64,000 bases of DNA from Bacillus sp. FJAT-49736. Lineage in GTDB: Bacteria > Bacillota > Bacilli > Bacillales > Bacillaceae_C. The stretch is taken from contig NZ_JAGYPI010000001.1 in NCBI RefSeq assembly GCF_018343615.1, positions 1,134,960-1,198,959 of the forward strand, read 5' to 3'. Below are positions 1 to 8,565 of this stretch, one piece after another (positions within the stretch are counted from its first letter, which is position 1; each line of letters begins with the position of its first letter). The translations under genes and the position numbers were made by a program. Below the pieces are notes generated by a model. The model searched no databases. It had not been told where the DNA came from and saw nothing but the letters and a program-made list of their open reading frames with translations.

Positions 1-768
1 ATGAACGACGCGTGAAGCATTTGTTAAATCAAATAATTGATATTCAAATCCTTTTACTAGTGCCGGACTTGCTTTCGTATAAAAGGAATTCTTGCTTTGT
101 TCTGCATTTTTGTCCATTAGCTGAATGGCTGTTACTTTATCCTGCTGGTATTTATCATAAAAAATAGTGACGTATGCTCCATCCAGCAGGTAAACATCAT
201 AATCACTTTTTTTATCAAACTGATAAATAATCATTCCCTTTTGAATACCGGTTAGGGGAGTACCAAGCTTTGCACGAACCGTCTTTTTTGTGACACCGAT
301 TTTTATTCCGTTTGTCGAGGCGATAAGATTTTGATTAGTGAATAGCCCAATCACTTTATTGCTTTTATTATACATCGCCATAAAATAGTGCTGATAATGT
401 TGGTGATAAGTGTACCAATTTGTTCCATATTCATTAAGGGATGCCCGCTTTGGTTTTCCTACACGATGCTCAACCTCTTTTTTCGTTGCTCCTAATTCAA
501 TATTATTGACTGAAAAAATATGTTTGGTAGGTTTTTTTAATGAAACCTTTTCTTCCTTCACTGTTTCAGCTTGCGGCTGATCATTGCTCTTTAGGCCAAG
601 CTGATTTAATAATTGTTGGAATTTATCCGATCCGGCGATTATGTCAGTATTACTTTTTAATTCTTGGAGCTTCGTTTCCATGGAACGAATAGGTAATTCT
701 TTTTTTATAGTTTGCCAAGAAAATGCAATCAAAACAATGCAAATTCCCAGCATTAGAAAACGCGCCAT
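1..768 (-). CDS. CAP-associated-domain protein (YlbC-like), C-terminus beyond window edge
   Basis: The frame opens at an ATG ending at 768, seven bases after GGAGGA, and is still open at base 1, so 256 codons are visible and the end is missing. Residues 1-20 form a hydrophobic signal anchor. Two related segments, at about residues 91-106 and 157-171, share the pattern G-x-T-K-K-x-V-x-x-(R/K)-x-G-x-P. This paired pattern is typical of the CAP-associated N-terminal domain that precedes an SCP/CAP domain in Bacillus YlbC-like envelope proteins. The CAP domain itself would lie outside the window. The envelope location is inferred from the anchor; the molecular role is not known. Confidence 0.8.
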   Translation of the reverse strand, partial: MARFLMLGICIVLIAFSWQTIKKELPIRSMETKLQELKSNTDIIAGSDKFQQLLNQLGLKSNDQPQAETVKEEKVSLKKPTKHIFSVNNIELGATKKEVEHRVGKPKRASLNEYGTNWYTYHQHYQHYFMAMYNKSNKVIGLFTNQNLIASTNGIKIGVTKKTVRAKLGTPLTGIQKGMIIYQFDKKSDYDVYLLDGAYVTIFYDKYQQDKVTAIQLMDKNAEQSKNSFYTKASPALVKGFEYQLFDLTNASRVVH

Positions 769-981
769 ATTTCTATCCTCCATTTCTATTAAAATTATAG
801 ACAGTTTCAAGAAATTATATAATTATACCGCAAAAACATAGCATTCTAAACCTATGTAAATTTTTAACTAAAGAAAAGGAATTTATATTACTATAAAGAA
901 TATTATAAAGAGTTGTGTTGAATACTGTATAATTTGATTTACATAATGGAAGTTATTTTTATTACCTAAGGAGGTAAAGTT

Positions 982-1701
982 ATGAAGGTAGCGCAAAATG
1001 TGGAAATGGTTGAATTAAATATCCAGGGCTTTCATCTTAATCTGACTCTATTATGGGATGAGGAAATGGCGATATTAGTGGACACCGGAATGCCAGGACA
1101 GCTTTCATCCATTCAGGCTGCTATGGAAAATACAGGAGTACCATTTGAGAAGCTGAAAGCTATCATTTTAACACATCAGGATATCGATCATATTGGAAGC
1201 CTGCCGGAAATCCTGCAAGCATGCGACTGGAAAATAGATGTATATGCACATGAGCTAGATAAGCCATATATTGAAGGATCGAAACATTTAATTAAGGCTG
1301 ATCCTGATAAAATTAGCAAAGAAGCTTGGGACTCTTTCCCTGAACCAATGAAAGCCTTGTACTTGAATCCGCCAAAAGCCAAAGTGGATCACGTATTGGA
1401 AGATGGCCAAGTCCTTCCATATTGTGGAGGCATAGAGGTAATCTTTACTCCTGGGCATACACCTGGTCATATTAGTTTGTATTTACAGGAAAGCAAAACA
1501 TTGATTACAGGTGATGCGATGGTAATCAGCAATGGAAATCTGCAAGGACCTGTACAGCGCAACACTCCAGATATGGAAACTGCCTTGCAATCTCTTGGAA
1601 AATTTGTGGATTATGATATTGAATCAGTTATTTGTTATCATGGCGGTTATTCCAATGATAATGTACAGGAACAGATTTTGAAAATTGTTCAAGATAAGTA
1701 A
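982..1701 (+). CDS. MBL-fold metallo-hydrolase
   Basis: A 239-residue metallo-beta-lactamase-fold protein with no signal peptide, so probably cytoplasmic. The metal-binding motif T-H-Q-D-I-D-H lies at residues 64-70 (ligands H65, D69, H70), the GHTPGH motif at 158-163 supplies H159, and GDAM supplies D178. A further His near residue 220 fits the C-terminal ligand. The second His of the classical HxHxDH motif is Asp here, as in many hydrolases of this branch. AAGGAGGT lies just upstream of the ATG. A terminator follows directly, so it is a single-gene unit. The substrate cannot be read from the sequence; lactonase or thioester hydrolase activity are both possible. Confidence 0.88.
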   Translation: MKVAQNVEMVELNIQGFHLNLTLLWDEEMAILVDTGMPGQLSSIQAAMENTGVPFEKLKAIILTHQDIDHIGSLPEILQACDWKIDVYAHELDKPYIEGSKHLIKADPDKISKEAWDSFPEPMKALYLNPPKAKVDHVLEDGQVLPYCGGIEVIFTPGHTPGHISLYLQESKTLITGDAMVISNGNLQGPVQRNTPDMETALQSLGKFVDYDIESVICYHGGYSNDNVQEQILKIVQDK

Positions 1702-1708
1702 GCTAGTA

Positions 1709-1740
1709 AAGTGATGACTTTTTAGGTCATCACTTTTTTA
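1709..1740 (+). terminator. Rho-independent terminator after the MBL hydrolase
   Basis: GTGATGAC (1711-1718) pairs perfectly with GTCATCAC (1726-1733) around a 7-base loop and runs straight into TTTTTT. Confidence 0.88.
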
Positions 1741-1757
1741 CAAAGGGGAATTCAGGT

Positions 1758-2540
1758 ATGTCAGTTGAATTATTTTTACATGATGTTTGTGCAATCTTCA
1801 AGCGTAACTTAAGGGAAAAACTAGTAGGGGTATACCTGCACGGGTCATTGGCCATGGGATGTTTCCATCCGGAGAAAAGTGATGTGGATGTATTAGTAGT
1901 TATTAGAGAAAAACTGGTGCGTGAAGAAAAGAACAAGCTAATACAGGAAATTCTTCAGCTACAGGGCTTTCGTTTGGAGATGAGTATAATATTAGAAAAA
2001 GAGGTTCAAGAGTTTCAATATCCCACGCCATTTGAGCTTCATTATTCGGAAATGCATAAGGAAAGGTATTTGCAGGATAAGGATTATCTTTGCAGTGACG
2101 GCCTTGATCCGGACTTAGCAGCACATTTGGTTATTACGTATGAGCGTGGGGTTTGCCTTTATGGAAAACCGGTTCGTGTAGTATTTAACCCCATTGATAT
2201 TAGTTATTATAGAGAATCAATTTTATATGATATTAGCAATGCCGTAGAAGAAATTATGCATAATCCTGTCTACTATACTTTAAATCTGTGCAGGGTACTC
2301 TATTATTTGAAGGAAGGAATAATATCTTCCAAAAAAGAAGGTGGAGAATGGGGGATGGAAAACGTGCCAGCTTTCTATCGAAGGCTAGTTAAGACTTGCT
2401 TATTTCAATATATAGAGCCGGATGAACATGTCACATGGGATGAAGAAATGTTAATTGGTTTTGCAGAATATATGGTAAATGAAATACAAATAGAAGTAAA
2501 TTCAATACATAAGGAGAATGGCAATAATGGTATTGGATAA
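1758..2540 (+). CDS. Aminoglycoside adenylyltransferase-like nucleotidyltransferase
   Basis: 260 residues with the nucleotidyltransferase signature of the ANT(3'')/ANT(9) group: L-H-G-S at residues 27-30, then S-D-V-D at 41-44 (D42 and D44 as metal ligands). An all-helical C-terminal half follows, like the adenylyltransferase C-terminal domain. The length matches spectinomycin/streptomycin adenylyltransferases, which transfer AMP from ATP to a drug hydroxyl. It overlaps or abuts the next gene, a methyltransferase, and the two probably form one transcript. Whether it truly inactivates a drug cannot be told from sequence; chromosomal relatives in soil bacilli are often of unknown substrate. Confidence 0.78.
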   Translation: MSVELFLHDVCAIFKRNLREKLVGVYLHGSLAMGCFHPEKSDVDVLVVIREKLVREEKNKLIQEILQLQGFRLEMSIILEKEVQEFQYPTPFELHYSEMHKERYLQDKDYLCSDGLDPDLAAHLVITYERGVCLYGKPVRVVFNPIDISYYRESILYDISNAVEEIMHNPVYYTLNLCRVLYYLKEGIISSKKEGGEWGMENVPAFYRRLVKTCLFQYIEPDEHVTWDEEMLIGFAEYMVNEIQIEVNSIHKENGNNGIG

Positions 2541-3300
2541 TTTCGAGGAATATGATGATCCAATTTTATATGATAAAGAAAATGATGTTTATATAGAGGA
2601 CATCCCATTCCTATTAAAATGGGCATCTAAATCGTGTGGTAACATTATCGATATAGCCTGTGGTACAGGGAGAGCGACGATTCCACTAGCACAAAAAGGA
2701 TTTAAGGTAATCGGGGTGGACGTACATAAGGGAATGTTATCTGCAGCGAAAAGAAAAGCAGAAGCTCAAGCTATTCAAATTGAATGGGTAGAGCAGGATT
2801 GCACCAAGCTTAGCTTAAAGGAGAAAGCGGGTCTTATCTACTCAGTAGGCAATTCCTTTCAGCATTTTCTTACGAATGAATCTCAGGATCAGCTATTAGA
2901 ATCTGTGAGCAGGAATCTGGAAATGGGAGGCACTTTCATTTTCGGAACACGCTTTCCCAGCACAGAGGAACTGCTTCAACCTAGTAAAGAAGAATTTTGG
3001 AAAACATATTTTGAGGAAGAAACCGGGATTAGGGTAGATGTGTATACCACTAGTTTCTATGATTCTCTAACCCAAATCCAACATTATATCACTATAAGAA
3101 AATGGCTAGATGAATCCGGAAATATTCTGGATGAAAAAAGAACGAATATCCGTTTACGATATGTATTTCCTAAAGAAATGGAACGTTTGTTGGGAAGTCG
3201 TGGTTTCAAGATTCAGCATGTATATAGGAACTGGAAGGAAGAGCCGTTAACCAATGATAGTGATCAAATGGTGTATGTTTGTAGGAAAATAAGGGATTAA
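2527..3300 (+). CDS. Class I SAM-dependent methyltransferase
   Basis: About 257 residues from the ATG at 2527. I chose this start over the ATG at 2518 because AAGGAG (2511-2516) stands 10 bases before 2527 but only one base before 2518. Motif I, I-D-I-A-C-G-T-G-R, lies at residues 41-49, followed by the acidic end of strand 2 (G-V-D-V-H), the usual SAM-binding arrangement. It overlaps the end of the adenylyltransferase-like gene by 14 bases, so the two are translationally coupled. The acceptor substrate is unknown; pairing with a resistance-like gene hints at modification of a small molecule, but that is inference only. Confidence 0.85.
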   Translation: MVLDNFEEYDDPILYDKENDVYIEDIPFLLKWASKSCGNIIDIACGTGRATIPLAQKGFKVIGVDVHKGMLSAAKRKAEAQAIQIEWVEQDCTKLSLKEKAGLIYSVGNSFQHFLTNESQDQLLESVSRNLEMGGTFIFGTRFPSTEELLQPSKEEFWKTYFEEETGIRVDVYTTSFYDSLTQIQHYITIRKWLDESGNILDEKRTNIRLRYVFPKEMERLLGSRGFKIQHVYRNWKEEPLTNDSDQMVYVCRKIRD

Positions 3301-3381
3301 ATTCTATTAAAGGGTGTCGTTGATTTTTTTTGTCGAATTCACAGAGCAGGATATATTTTCCTTATTGTCGAATAAGAAGGT

Positions 3382-3414
3382 AGCCTTACTTTTTTTGAAG
3401 TAAGGCTTTGATTA
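3382..3414 (+). terminator. Rho-independent terminator after the methyltransferase
   Basis: AGCCTTACTT (3382-3391) pairs with AAGTAAGGCT (3398-3407), with a T-rich loop and a T-rich tail. Confidence 0.75.
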
Positions 3415-3459
3415 TTTTATGAATCTATCGGAACGATATTTGAATAGGGGTAATAAAAA

Positions 3460-4110
3460 TTGCCATTAAGTATTTTCGAACCTTACCTAGATGATTTGAA
3501 AAAGTATTGTTTTAAGTTAACGGGTACTCCTTGGGATGGGGATGATTTGTATCAAAATACAATTACAAAAATGTTGAAATACTCTTCTAATCTTAAACAT
3601 CATCCTAATCCTAAAGGCTATATCTTTAAAACTGCATCGAATCATTGGCGAGATACCATCAGAAAGAACAGACGTGAGATAGTAGGCTTGGACATAAATA
3701 CGGATTTAGTTACTTTTGATACAAGCCTATTAGATTCAATCGAAGCTCTGATTTCTTTATTGCCGTTTAAACAAGCATCAAGTTTATTGCTTAAAGAGTA
3801 TTTTGGTTTCACCTCCATTGAGATTGCAGAGATGCTAGGTATGACGAATGGAGGTGTTAAAGCAGCAATACATAGAGCTAGAACAACGTTGTCAAAGGTA
3901 AAAGAAATAAAAAATAATCACGAAGAAGCAATTCCATCTCTAGTAAATCGGTTATTGGATGCTTTAAAAGAAAGTGATTTTAGAAGGATAGTGACAACCT
4001 ATCATATTTTAGTTTCTAAGGGAGTCACGGTTAAAAAAAGTAATACACACTTTGTATTTGAGTTGTATGATCCAGATGGTAATGTACTAACTTTTCAAGA
4101 AAAAATATAA
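3460..4110 (+). CDS. ECF-type RNA polymerase sigma factor with an unusual C-terminal tail
   Basis: 216 residues from a TTG start (AGGGGT about 9 bases upstream). Residues 1-70 match sigma region 2 (D-D-L-Y-Q-N-T-I-T-K-M-L helix) and about 95-150 match region 4 with its helix-turn-helix (T-S-I-E-I-A-E-M-L-G-M-T-x-G-x-V-K). It should direct RNA polymerase to specific promoters. No anti-sigma gene is adjacent. A C-terminal extension of about 60 residues begins like the SnoaL-like tail of ECF41/SigJ factors (L-L-D-A-L-K-E-S-D-F) and ends with Y-D-P-D-G-N-V-L, a motif characteristic of VOC proteins. Two VOC genes follow downstream, so the three probably act together; their signal is unknown. Confidence 0.85.
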   Translation: MPLSIFEPYLDDLKKYCFKLTGTPWDGDDLYQNTITKMLKYSSNLKHHPNPKGYIFKTASNHWRDTIRKNRREIVGLDINTDLVTFDTSLLDSIEALISLLPFKQASSLLLKEYFGFTSIEIAEMLGMTNGGVKAAIHRARTTLSKVKEIKNNHEEAIPSLVNRLLDALKESDFRRIVTTYHILVSKGVTVKKSNTHFVFELYDPDGNVLTFQEKI

Positions 4111-4166
4111 ATTTGTTCGTATCTTTTCGAGAATTTGTTTCGTTATTTTATAAAGGTGGTGATTTT

Positions 4167-4556
4167 GTGAAATCAGTGAAACGAATCGACGCAGTATTTG
4201 TTCCAGTTACTAATATGGAGGCTTCCGAAAAATGGTACTTGAATACTTTTCCATTTAAAGTAGTATACCGTAGTAGCGATGGTCAATATGTTGGATTTCG
4301 CTTTAATGAAAGAGGAGAGTTAAAAACGGCATTAACTCTATATAAGGTCGATAAGATGCCAGAACGAAATCATATTGCATTTAATTTCTACTGTGAAGAT
4401 GTAGATGGTTTCCATACATACTTATCAAAACAAAATTATAACGTGGGAGAAATCCACGGTGGTGATGGTATGAGATTTTTTGATTTATTCGATCCAGACG
4501 GAAATGGATTAGGAATTGTTACTTTTAAGGAAGTACCGGTTGATGAAATCGAATAA
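4167..4556 (+). CDS. VOC (glyoxalase/bleomycin resistance) family protein
   Basis: About 129 residues from the GTG at 4167, chosen because AAAGGTGGTGA (4152-4162) sits properly before it, whereas the upstream ATG at 4113 has no ribosome site. Both halves show the beta-alpha-beta-beta-beta folds of the vicinal oxygen chelate family, ending in F-D-L-F-D-P-D-G-N-G-L. Such proteins are metal-dependent lyases or isomerases, or drug-binding proteins. It lies 56 bases after the ECF sigma gene and 16 before a second VOC gene, on one apparent transcript. The substrate is not predictable. Confidence 0.82.
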   Translation: MKSVKRIDAVFVPVTNMEASEKWYLNTFPFKVVYRSSDGQYVGFRFNERGELKTALTLYKVDKMPERNHIAFNFYCEDVDGFHTYLSKQNYNVGEIHGGDGMRFFDLFDPDGNGLGIVTFKEVPVDEIE

Positions 4557-4571
4557 TTATAAAGGGGAATA

Positions 4572-4994
4572 ATGATGAATACAATTATCAAGAGAGTTGG
4601 AACTATTTATATTCCTGTTGAGAATCCTGAATTAGCTTCAAAGTGGTATCAAGAAAAATTAGGAGCTGTAGAAAATTTTAGAAATGATGATAAGGCTATT
4701 TTGGACTTTGCCAATCAAAGTTTCTTCCTAGTTAAATCGAAAAAAGGAGAGAAAGCTATTTTCCAAGATCATAATGGGAATGAGCATTTCTTAATGACAT
4801 TTGAAGTAGATGGAATGGAGCAATTAAAAAAACTACATTCATTGCTGGCGGAAAAAGGGGTATCAGTAGGGAAAATCGAAGATAGAGGCCATCCAGGCAA
4901 CAATTTTGTATTTTATGACCTCGATGGAAATAAATTTGATGTTTGGAGTGAATTAAGTCCAATTTTTAAAGAAAAATATCTGATTAATCAGTAA
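4572..4994 (+). CDS. VOC family protein, second copy
   Basis: 140 residues; AAAGGGG lies just before ATGATG, so the start may be 4572 or 4575. The VOC pattern is seen in I-Y-I-P-V-E-N-P-E-L-A-S-K-W-Y at the start and F-Y-D-L-D-G-N-K-F near the end. It diverges clearly from the preceding VOC gene, so the pair is not a recent duplication. Third and last gene of the sigma-VOC-VOC unit, closed by a terminator. Confidence 0.82.
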   Translation: MMNTIIKRVGTIYIPVENPELASKWYQEKLGAVENFRNDDKAILDFANQSFFLVKSKKGEKAIFQDHNGNEHFLMTFEVDGMEQLKKLHSLLAEKGVSVGKIEDRGHPGNNFVFYDLDGNKFDVWSELSPIFKEKYLINQ

Positions 4995-5010
4995 GTCATT
5001 CATCTATTAT

Positions 5011-5050
5011 GGTGCAATAATCGAATGAGGAATATTGCATCTTTTTCTTT
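5011..5050 (+). terminator. Rho-independent terminator after the VOC pair
   Basis: GGTGCAATA (5011-5019) pairs with TATTGCATC (5033-5041, one G-T pair), followed by TTTTTCTTTG. Confidence 0.75.
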
Positions 5051-5230
5051 GTTTTTAAAAAATACCTTATCCCTTCTAAAGTGAATGGAGTATAAATCCT
5101 AGTTGCGCTGTTTTTGTGTACTAGTAAACATTGAATCACTGTAATCATTTGATGTGGGCAGCAGCATCTTCCTGATGTTAAATAGCTAATCATTCGCAAA
5201 ATTTTAATGGGATTGATTAGCTATTTTTGG

Positions 5231-5496
5231 TTTGGCGGAATTATGTGCTGAATCCGCGGGATTAATACTAGATTTGGCGGAATTATCCGTCAAACTGGCG
5301 GAATTACTGGTTGATTTGGCGGAATTAGTCATTGTTACGTCTTAATCATTCCGTGATTTGTTTGAATTATGACTGAACTGCCTGAATTATTTCGAGTTTT
5401 GCCTGAATAAGGAGCGGAACCACCTGAATTATTGCAAGTTACGCATGAATGAGGAGCGGAACTCCCTGATATCCATCTAGTCTTGCCTGAATTACC
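5231..5496. repeat. Degenerate 42-bp tandem repeat array, about 6.3 units
   Basis: Units begin at 5231, 5273, 5315, 5357, 5399 and 5441, exactly 42 bases apart, with a partial seventh at 5483. Each holds two half-units built on GGCGGAATTA in the left units and GCCTGAATTA in the right units. The period is exact while the letters drift, so it expanded and then diverged. The last partial unit contains the stop codon of tag (5492-5494). No protein or RNA gene is evident in the rest of the 4995-5491 gap. Confidence 0.85.
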
Positions 5497-6067
5497 GTAC
5501 ACTTAATTCGCGAATCTTTTGATAGCAGTCACAACCAACAATATGATCATTAACAAGCCCGGCAGCCTGCATAAAAGAATAGCAAATAGTGGACCCGACA
5601 AATTTGAAGCCGCGTTTCTTCAAATCCTTGCTCATTTTATCACTTAATTCAGTGGAAGCAGGCACCTCGCTCAAATCATGAAATTGATTTTGAATCGGTT
5701 TTCCGCCTACAAAGGACCAAATATATTCCCGAAACGATCCAAATTCCTCCACAATCTTCAAGAACGCCTGAGCATTTGTGATAACTGAATGAACCTTGAG
5801 CTTATTCCGGACAATTCCTTCGTTATGTAAAAGCTCAGTTATTTTTTTATCATCATATGTAATAATTTTTTTCGCATCAAAATGGTCAAAGGCTTCACGA
5901 TAATTGTCTCTTTTCTTTAATATCGTGTACCAGCTTAGACCTGCCTGTGCTCCTTCCAAGCACAAAAATTCGAAAAGTAATCGGTCATCATATACCGGCA
6001 CCCCCCATTCATGGTCATGATAATCCAGATAAATAGGATCATCATTTACCCATCCGCATCTGTTCAT
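5492..6067 (-). CDS. tag: DNA-3-methyladenine glycosylase I
   Basis: 191 residues, the normal length for Tag, which excises 3-methyladenine from alkylated DNA and starts base-excision repair in the cytoplasm. The zinc snap motif is intact: C4 and H17 at the N-terminus and H175 and C179 near the end, at the same numbers as in the E. coli enzyme. The opening C-G-W-V and H-D-H-E-W-G-V-P segments and L-E-G-A-Q-A-G-L-S-W are diagnostic. Single gene; its last codons and stop run into the 42-bp repeat array, which may have replaced the original 3' end. Confidence 0.97.
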   Translation of the reverse strand: MNRCGWVNDDPIYLDYHDHEWGVPVYDDRLLFEFLCLEGAQAGLSWYTILKKRDNYREAFDHFDAKKIITYDDKKITELLHNEGIVRNKLKVHSVITNAQAFLKIVEEFGSFREYIWSFVGGKPIQNQFHDLSEVPASTELSDKMSKDLKKRGFKFVGSTICYSFMQAAGLVNDHIVGCDCYQKIRELSVR

Positions 6068-6229
6068 TGTTTTTTCTCCCTTCCAATAGGTAAAACTATT
6101 TTAGCGATTTGGAGTTAAAATTACAATCTAAATAATAGATTTTTTTTCTGCTCTGCTACCAATATAGAGCCTAAACCATAATAGAATAGTAGAAACTACA
6201 GAGGAACAGGCATGAAAAATAACCCATGG

Positions 6230-6385
6230 AAAGTATGTATGAGATAAAATCCCATGGGAAAGGAAGAAAAATGTCTCATAAAAAGAATGAATGAGACAAA
6301 ATAGCATGGAGTAGGCGCAAAAAATGTCTCATAGAACGGATATAAGAGACAAAATTCTCTGGTCAGCCACATAAATGTCTCGTAG
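6230..6385. repeat. ATGTCTCAT/GAGACAAAAT dyad repeat array, locus 1
   Basis: ATGTCTC-type units begin at 6271, 6324 and 6375 (spacings 53 and 51), each followed about 20 bases later by GAGACAAAAT where complete (6293, 6346). TGTCTCAT (6272-6279) can pair with ATGAGACA (6291-6298). A weaker copy with GAGATAAAAT lies at 6241. The same family with the same 53/51 spacing recurs at 51440-51590. It fills most of the gap between tag and the yqxD-like gene; I see no gene there. Confidence 0.85.
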
Positions 6386-6471
6386 AACAATTAAAAATAG
6401 CACCTACCACAATCAAATATAGTCATTATTATAGACAAAATTAAAAGAAAGCCTTTTAACCATACACAAAA

Positions 6472-6915
6472 TCACTCCACTCCAATAATCCTTCTAAAAA
6501 GACTCCTGAATTTTTCCCGATCTTCATTCGTAAAAGCCTTTGGTCCCTTTGTGCGTTTTCCGCTTTTTCGTTCCATTGCGCTTATATAACGGGTTTGCAA
6601 TAATTGATCGATATTTTCGTTCGTATACAGAAATCCTTTGTGATGCAATACAGTGCAGCCTTTGGATAAAGCAAGGGAGGCAAGGCCGTAATCCTGAGTG
6701 ATAATAATATCTCCTTTTTCGGCCAGCTTCATGATACGGTAATCTGCTGCGTCTACTCCTGTATCCACATATATTGTTTCGACACCGGCTGGCTGAACCT
6801 CCGTAGAGTAATGGGAAAAGCTCGTCACAAGCGTAACAGGAAGGGAGGCGTTTGTGGATTCCTCAATGATAATATTTTTAACGGGACAGGCATCAGCATC
6901 AACGTAAACTTTCAC
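6472..6915 (-). CDS. YaiI/YqxD family (DUF188) protein
   Basis: 147 residues from a GTG at 6915, preceded at normal spacing by GAAGGAG; an ATG 21 bases further upstream lacks a ribosome site. The opening [12 protein letters not shown] is the family hallmark and resembles the acidic cluster of PIN/NYN-type nucleases, as do D-Y-R-I-M and I-I-T-Q-D-Y-G-L-A further on. The family is conserved in bacilli but its biochemical activity is unproven. It is a one-gene unit, with the dyad-repeat array downstream. Confidence 0.9.
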   Translation of the reverse strand: MKVYVDADACPVKNIIIEESTNASLPVTLVTSFSHYSTEVQPAGVETIYVDTGVDAADYRIMKLAEKGDIIITQDYGLASLALSKGCTVLHHKGFLYTNENIDQLLQTRYISAMERKSGKRTKGPKAFTNEDREKFRSLFRRIIGVE

Positions 6916-7110
6916 AACAAGCACTCCTTCGAACATGAAATTATATTCATTACTTTACCGCATTTTCCCTATCTTTAACAATCATGCATACAGCCTTCTT
7001 CTCAACGAACTACCAATAATTTAAAGCGAATTGTTCATTTAATAGCAAAATGCTAAAATAGGCAATATATTTATATTCCTTGCTTTTGGTTTTAAGAGGA
7101 GGAAAACAAG

Positions 7111-8475
7111 TTGAATCTAGGAGATTTTGAGCATTTAAGAGATTATGACAATGTTTTAATCACGGATGAAAAAGGAACTATTATTTTTTATGATTTTGCC
7201 GATTTAAAGGTTCTGAAGGAAATTGGTTTTCGGCCGGAAGAATTCATGGGAAAACAAATTACTTTCTTTTATAAAAACCTTACAAATGAAAATAGTACGA
7301 TCATGCAGGTGTTGAAAACGGGAGATTCTGTTTGTAATATTCAACAGGAACTCATTACGAAGGATGGGACTCCGTTTTTAACTATTAATTCAACTTATCC
7401 CATAATGGAGAATGAGAGAATTATAGGGGCAATTGAATTCTCCAAACATTTTTACAGGAAGGAGAATATCCAGTCCCTTAATCAATTTGCCGGACACAAG
7501 GTTTATCGAAAAAATAATACCATTTATACAATAGAAAATCTTATTACGATACATCCCAAAATGAAGGCTATTAAAGAAAAAATTTATAAGGTTGCCAAAA
7601 CAGATTCCACTGTTCTTATTTATGGAAAAACAGGTACGGGAAAAGAAGTAGTAGCACAGTCCATTCATAATTTAAGTAATCGTTATGCTTGTCCATTTGT
7701 TTCTATAAATTGTGGAGCGGTTCCTCCAAACCTTCTGGAGAGCACATTGTTTGGAACTGTTAAAGGCAGCTTTACCGGATCAGTGGATATGCCGGGTCTA
7801 TTCGAAATGGCGGAAGGCGGGACGTTATTCTTAGATGAAATTAATTCGCTGGATGTATATTTGCAGGTAAAACTTTTGAAGGCTATTGAGGAAAAAGCCA
7901 TAAGAAGAATTGGCGGAAGCAAGAACATTCATTTAAATATTCGTGTCATTGCCGCAACAAATGAAGATCCTGAAAATTTACTTTTAGAAAAACGATTACG
8001 GGAGGATCTATATTATCGCCTTGGAGTTGTACAAATCGACTTGCCTGACTTAATCGAAAGAAAAGAGGATATTAACGTTCTTCTGGAAGATTTCATTGAT
8101 TTTTATAATAAAAATATGAATGTTCAGATTGAGCAAATTTCTCCAGAAGTGATAGAAAGCTTTAACCTCTACCCATGGCCAGGGAATATTAGAGAGCTGA
8201 AGAATGCTATTGAAACAGGGTATAATAACGCTACCTCTAATCGGATTACCTTAGACGATATTCCAAAAAGAATTAGGAACTATAGCGAACAGCGAATGGC
8301 TCATCCAAAGGAACAGGATGCACTATCCTTAAAGGACGCAGTGGAGCAATATGAAAAAAGCTTAATTATTCAAGAATTAAAGAATACAAATAGCAAGTTA
8401 ACGGAAGCTTCCAAACGGCTTGGTATATCCAAACAATTACTAAAATACAAAATAGAAAAGTATCGACTATATTGA
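7111..8475 (+). CDS. Sigma-54-dependent transcriptional activator (PAS, AAA+, Fis-type HTH), RocR-like
   Basis: 454 residues. A PAS-like sensor covers about 11-110. The AAA+ domain covers about 146-380, with Walker A G-K-T-G-T-G-K-E at 172-179, the sigma-54 contact loop at 219-224 reading G-S-F-T-G-S (consensus G-A-F-T-G-A), and Walker B T-L-F-L-D-E-I. The C-terminus (about 415-454) is a Fis-type DNA-binding helix-turn-helix. Such activators bind upstream palindromes and use ATP to open sigma-54 promoters. A matching promoter and palindrome pair lie at 9206-9320 before the amidohydrolase operon, so that is the likely target. The two Ser substitutions in the contact loop are unusual. The ligand of the PAS domain is unknown. 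Confidence 0.93.
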   Translation: MNLGDFEHLRDYDNVLITDEKGTIIFYDFADLKVLKEIGFRPEEFMGKQITFFYKNLTNENSTIMQVLKTGDSVCNIQQELITKDGTPFLTINSTYPIMENERIIGAIEFSKHFYRKENIQSLNQFAGHKVYRKNNTIYTIENLITIHPKMKAIKEKIYKVAKTDSTVLIYGKTGTGKEVVAQSIHNLSNRYACPFVSINCGAVPPNLLESTLFGTVKGSFTGSVDMPGLFEMAEGGTLFLDEINSLDVYLQVKLLKAIEEKAIRRIGGSKNIHLNIRVIAATNEDPENLLLEKRLREDLYYRLGVVQIDLPDLIERKEDINVLLEDFIDFYNKNMNVQIEQISPEVIESFNLYPWPGNIRELKNAIETGYNNATSNRITLDDIPKRIRNYSEQRMAHPKEQDALSLKDAVEQYEKSLIIQELKNTNSKLTEASKRLGISKQLLKYKIEKYRLY

Positions 8476-8519
8476 AAAGGAAAAGTGAGATGTATTGGAA
8501 TCTCACTTTTCCTTTTTTG
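8475..8519 (+). terminator. Strong rho-independent terminator
   Basis: A 16-bp perfect stem (8475-8490 with 8501-8516) overlaps the stop codon of the sigma-54 activator and ends in a T-rich tract. Confidence 0.92.
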
Positions 8520-8565
8520 CGTAGATTAACAAAAGATAGTTTACAGTTGCTTGATTGAGTTTCAA

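Noticed and set aside
4996-5199. 67-codon minus-strand frame after the VOC genes
   Set aside because: It overlaps the terminator, lacks a ribosome site and has no family features.
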